From Dactylosporangium sucinum (GTDB lineage: Bacteria > Actinomycetota > Actinomycetes > Mycobacteriales > Micromonosporaceae): a stretch of 64,000 nt of DNA. The translations under genes were made by a program, and so were the position numbers. The DNA is taken from positions 1 through 64,000 of the forward strand of contig NZ_BMPI01000060.1 of NCBI RefSeq assembly GCF_014647515.1. Reading direction: 5' to 3'. The notes beneath the pieces were generated by a model, which worked only from the letters and a program-made list of their open reading frames with translations, did no database searches and was not told the DNA's origin. The first letter of the stretch is position 1, and every line of letters begins with the position of its first letter. Positions 63,995 to 64,000 of this stretch are shown here, piece by piece.

Positions 63995-64000
63995 GATGTG

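Noticed and set aside
1..64000. Insertion sequence, prophage or integrative element
   Set aside because: No transposase, integrase, phage structural gene or tRNA attachment site was seen; the palindromes carry no adjacent transposase.

Overview
The window is very GC-rich (roughly 70-75 %), uses many GTG/TTG starts and GTGA/ATGA overlaps, and carries ECF41 and other sigma factors, SpoIIE-type phosphatases, LacI-type sugar regulators and secreted plant-polysaccharide hydrolases. This suggests a soil or plant-associated filamentous actinomycete, most likely Micromonosporaceae; the family assignment is inference from content and style. I saw no rRNA, tRNA, CRISPR array, integrase or transposase.

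Layout. 1-8452: a GH10 xylanase cut by the left edge, then a leftward sugar operon (two permeases, binding protein, Gfo/Idh dehydrogenase, PmoA-like protein and a broken HAD hydrolase) divergent from a LacI regulator. 8618-9957: a DinB protein and a secreted cutinase/PETase-like polyester hydrolase. 10156-16083: a tightly packed rightward set with a sigma factor, an acidic protein, a large dynamin-like GTPase, a C39/papain-like cysteine peptidase homologue, an unknown protein and a second dynamin-like GTPase. This set is my best candidate for an under-described system. 16080-23764: a four-domain PAS/SpoIIE/ATPase/STAS phosphatase, AraC, quinone oxidoreductase, ArsR-SRPBCC pair, NDH-2-like oxidoreductase and its probable ECF41 sigma factor. 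23790-27149: a copper operon (CopZ, secreted copper-associated protein, CopA) under twin CsoR-type operators. 27237-38512: a second sliding clamp, thioredoxin, a TetR/flavin monooxygenase pair, an RsbW-like kinase and STAS protein, several small secreted or membrane proteins, and a FusB/FBP-type zinc-finger gene. 38550-43419: a TetR regulator, a GH81 beta-1,3-glucanase behind two CebR-like palindromes, and a dienelactone hydrolase. 43517-44317: a frameshifted gene and a small remnant.

44398-57739 reads as one utilisation locus for beta-L-arabinofuranosyl glycans: two LacI regulators, two GH127-type enzymes, a large (alpha/alpha)6-barrel secreted hydrolase with discoidin-like modules, and a sugar ABC transporter. 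57725-63994: PPK2 polyphosphate kinase, MarR and XRE-cupin regulators next to their own palindromes, an acetyltransferase, a TetM-like ribosomal protection GTPase behind a 35-codon leader ORF, a methyltransferase and a DUF998 membrane protein.

Two families of long intergenic palindromes recur (family A: 21330, 53111, 55134; family B: 28479, 44313, 58721). Three of the six lie beside short tandem repeats. Four convergent gene pairs end on one shared CTAG that holds both stop codons.
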